Assembly (NCBI GenBank): GCA_020431945.1
Contig: JAGQHH010000470.1
Span: 1 to 7,227 of the forward strand
Direction of reading: 5' to 3'
Origin: Cyanobacteria bacterium HKST-UBA02
GTDB lineage: Bacteria > Cyanobacteriota > Vampirovibrionia > Obscuribacterales > Obscuribacteraceae
DNA length: 7,227 nucleotides
Shown here: positions 5,158 through 7,227 of the stretch, piece after piece
Position numbering within the stretch: position 1 is the first letter of the stretch
Layout of the letters: every line of letters starts with the position of its first letter
The notes under the pieces: model-generated
Told to the model about the DNA's origin: nothing
Databases searched by the model: none
The model's input: only the letters and a program-made list of their open reading frames with translations
Position numbers and translations under genes: made by a program

Positions 5158-7227
5158 ATGTCCAACTCCAAGAAGACACGCTTCGTGCGTGGTCCCATCA
5201 ACGGTATCAGTGAATTCAAGCTCGGCAACGGGCTCAAAGTCCTGCTCGTTCCCGACCACAGCGCCGCCGTCGTCACCACCATGGTGATCTACAAAGTCGG
5301 CAGCCGCAATGAAGGTCCGGGCAACACCGGCTCCGCTCACTTCTTCGAGCATCTGATGTTCAAGGGCAGCCGCCGTTTCCACGAGGGCAAGGGCAACAAC
5401 CTCGACGCCCTGCTCAAGCAGATCGGCGCCGACTACAACGCCTACACCTGGAACGACGAGACGGTCTACCACGAAATGGTCTCCTCCGAATACCTCGAGC
5501 TCTGTCTCGCTCTGGAGGCCGACCGCATGCGTCATCTTCGCGTTACCCGCGAAGACCGCGACTCCGAGATGACCGTCGTCCGCAACGAGATGGAGCAGGG
5601 CGAGAATCATCCGTCCCAGGTGATGTCCAAGAAGCTCTGGGCCGCTGCCTTCACGCAGCACCCCTATCACCACGACACCATCGGCTCCCGCACCGAAGTC
5701 GAGAACGTTCCTCTCGCCAACATGAAGGCGTTCTACGATCTCTACTACTGGCCCAACAACGCCACTCTCGTTGTGGCCGGTGATTTCGAGACCGATGAGG
5801 CCCTGGCCAAGATCGAGAAGCACTTCGGCCGCCTGCCGCGCTCGCCCCACAAGATCCCCCGGGTCTACACCGTGGAGCCGGTTCAGGAAGGCGAGAACCG
5901 CTTCGAGATTCGCCGGGCCGGCAATCTCTATTGCCTCTCCCTGGGCTATCACGGACCGCAGGCGACCCATCCGGACTATGCGGCTCTGGACCTGCTCTGC
6001 CAGGTGCTCGGTAGCAGCAGCTCCCGTTCCAGCCGGCTCTACAAGCGCCTGGTGGAAGGCGGCATCGCCTCCAGCACCTACGCTTATATCCGGGCCATGG
6101 CCGATCCCGGTCTGATCACTCTGGACATCGACCTGACTCCGGAAGCCTCTCTGGCTGACGCCGAGACCGCGGTTCTGGACGAGATCGAGAAGCTCAAGAA
6201 GGAGCCTCTCGGCACCGCCGAGCTCGAGCGTATCAAGAAGGGTCACATCAAGAGCTTCCGCCTGCGCATGGCGGACACCCGCTCTCTCGCCTACCAGCTC
6301 GCCGGAGCCGAAGCCGCCGCCGACTGGCTCTGGCTCACGAACCGTGAACGCGCCATCGCCGCGGTCACTCCGGAAGACGTCCAGCGCGTGGCCAACGACT
6401 ATTTCGGCCGCGAGAACCGCACCATCGGCAGTTTCATTCCGAAGACCGATGAGGAAGTCGCAGCCGGCAACAACGCGGCGGAAGAGCCCGATTCCGTGGC
6501 AGTGAAGCCCAAGAAGGCGAAGAAGCGCCGTCCGGCGGACCCGGATGCCGTCTTCAAGACCCTGGCTCGCTTCACCGGCAAGAAGCCTCTTCGGACCTCC
6601 ATCAGCCAGCGGATCACGAGCCGCACGCTCGCCAATGGACTGACCGTCAACGTGCTCACCGAGAAGGTCGGCACCGGCGTCGTCGCTGTCGGCGCTGCCG
6701 TCCGCGCCGGCAACTATTTCGAGCCCCAGTCCCGGCAGAACCTCTCCGACATCGTCGGCGACATGCTGCCCATGGGCTCGAAAGGACTCGACAAGGCTGC
6801 CCTGGCCGACCGGCTCATCGAGCTCGGTCTCACCAGTGGCCTGCATGTCTGGGTCCGTCCTTTCGTGGCGCAGACCTCCCTCCAGGTCATGCGTGAAGAC
6901 CTGGGCGACGCCCTCGGTCTGCTCGAGACAGTGCTCCGGGAGCCGGTCTTCAACCAGGCCGATCTGGACACCGTCAAGCGGCAGTGGATCCATCGCTATC
7001 GCGAGGAGCTGGCCGAGCCCGGCTCCATGGCTCAGAACGCCCTGGGCTCGGCGCTCTATGCTCCCACCCATCAGTTCTACCAGAAGCCCGTCGCCGAGCA
7101 GATCGCCGATCTCGAGGCGATGACCGTGGCAGACCTGAAGGCGTTCCACGACCAGCAGTACACCCCGGGCAACACCATCCTCAACATCGTCGGCGACATC
7201 GAAGCCGACGCAGCCATCGCGCTCATC
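5158..7227 (+). CDS. M16 family zinc metallopeptidase (pitrilysin/insulinase type), 3' end outside window
   Basis: The open frame covers 690 codons and is still open at the window end; two-module relatives are commonly near 850-950 residues. The first module carries the inverted zinc motif HFFEH (His61, Glu64, His65), with Glu64 the catalytic base. The third ligand is probably Glu144 in VVRNEMEQGEN. An M16 C-terminal-type domain follows (about 180-400), including LYKRLVEGGIASSTYAY near 294-310. A basic linker (about 449-458, KPKKAKKRRP) leads into a second module starting near 482 (RTLANGLTVNVLTEK). There the position matching HxxEH reads D531-I-V-G-D535, so this half lacks the zinc site and probably only forms the peptide-enclosing chamber. 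No signal peptide is visible, which points to the cytoplasm. AAGGA sits 9 bases before the ATG. The substrate is unknown. Confidence 0.95.
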   Translation, partial: MSNSKKTRFVRGPINGISEFKLGNGLKVLLVPDHSAAVVTTMVIYKVGSRNEGPGNTGSAHFFEHLMFKGSRRFHEGKGNNLDALLKQIGADYNAYTWNDETVYHEMVSSEYLELCLALEADRMRHLRVTREDRDSEMTVVRNEMEQGENHPSQVMSKKLWAAAFTQHPYHHDTIGSRTEVENVPLANMKAFYDLYYWPNNATLVVAGDFETDEALAKIEKHFGRLPRSPHKIPRVYTVEPVQEGENRFEIRRAGNLYCLSLGYHGPQATHPDYAALDLLCQVLGSSSSRSSRLYKRLVEGGIASSTYAYIRAMADPGLITLDIDLTPEASLADAETAVLDEIEKLKKEPLGTAELERIKKGHIKSFRLRMADTRSLAYQLAGAEAAADWLWLTNRERAIAAVTPEDVQRVANDYFGRENRTIGSFIPKTDEEVAAGNNAAEEPDSVAVKPKKAKKRRPADPDAVFKTLARFTGKKPLRTSISQRITSRTLANGLTVNVLTEKVGTGVVAVGAAVRAGNYFEPQSRQNLSDIVGDMLPMGSKGLDKAALADRLIELGLTSGLHVWVRPFVAQTSLQVMREDLGDALGLLETVLREPVFNQADLDTVKRQWIHRYREELAEPGSMAQNALGSALYAPTHQFYQKPVAEQIADLEAMTVADLKAFHDQQYTPGNTILNIVGDIEADAAIALI

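Noticed and set aside
5149..7149. A 666-residue open reading frame on the - strand
   Set aside because: It lies opposite the M16 peptidase gene, whose HxxEH motif and domain order are unmistakable on the + strand. The antisense frame has low-complexity Gly/Val/Leu/Asp-rich sequence and no recognisable domain; it is a by-product of GC-rich codon use.

Overview
The window is a stretch of ordinary bacterial chromosome with dense, fairly GC-rich coding. Exported proteins with a signal peptide and a lipobox, plus paired TPR and WG-repeat genes, suggest a bacterium from a lineage rich in repeat proteins. The sequence alone does not allow a safe taxonomic assignment. I see no mobile element, CRISPR array, rRNA or tRNA.

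Left block (1-2994, + strand): the 3' end of a tRNA adenosine deaminase gene (tadA) overlaps by 20 bases the start of a 582-residue secreted TPR protein. The TPR gene overlaps by one base (TGATG) a 347-residue lipoprotein built from nine WG repeats. These genes look like one translationally linked transcript. The TPR and WG proteins would both leave the cytoplasm and probably work together at the envelope, but their role is unknown.

Middle block (3040-4053, - strand): a complete thioredoxin reductase gene (trxB) converges on the first block and ends at a clear intrinsic terminator. It is followed, in + coordinates, by a 560-base divergent intergenic region (4054-4613). That region holds several inverted repeats, a 10-base direct repeat at 50-base spacing, a terminator-like hairpin oriented toward trxB, and a possible promoter for the rightward genes. 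It is the least explained part of the window.

Right block (4614-7227, + strand): a small isochorismatase-like cysteine hydrolase is followed 40 bases later by a large M16 (pitrilysin/insulinase-type) zinc metallopeptidase. The peptidase has an active first half and a catalytically dead second half, and it runs off the window end. The two are probably co-transcribed. A long antisense reading frame opposite the peptidase gene is only a shadow of its codon use.

No clear novel system was found. The best leads are the coupled TPR/WG-lipoprotein pair and the structured divergent intergenic region.
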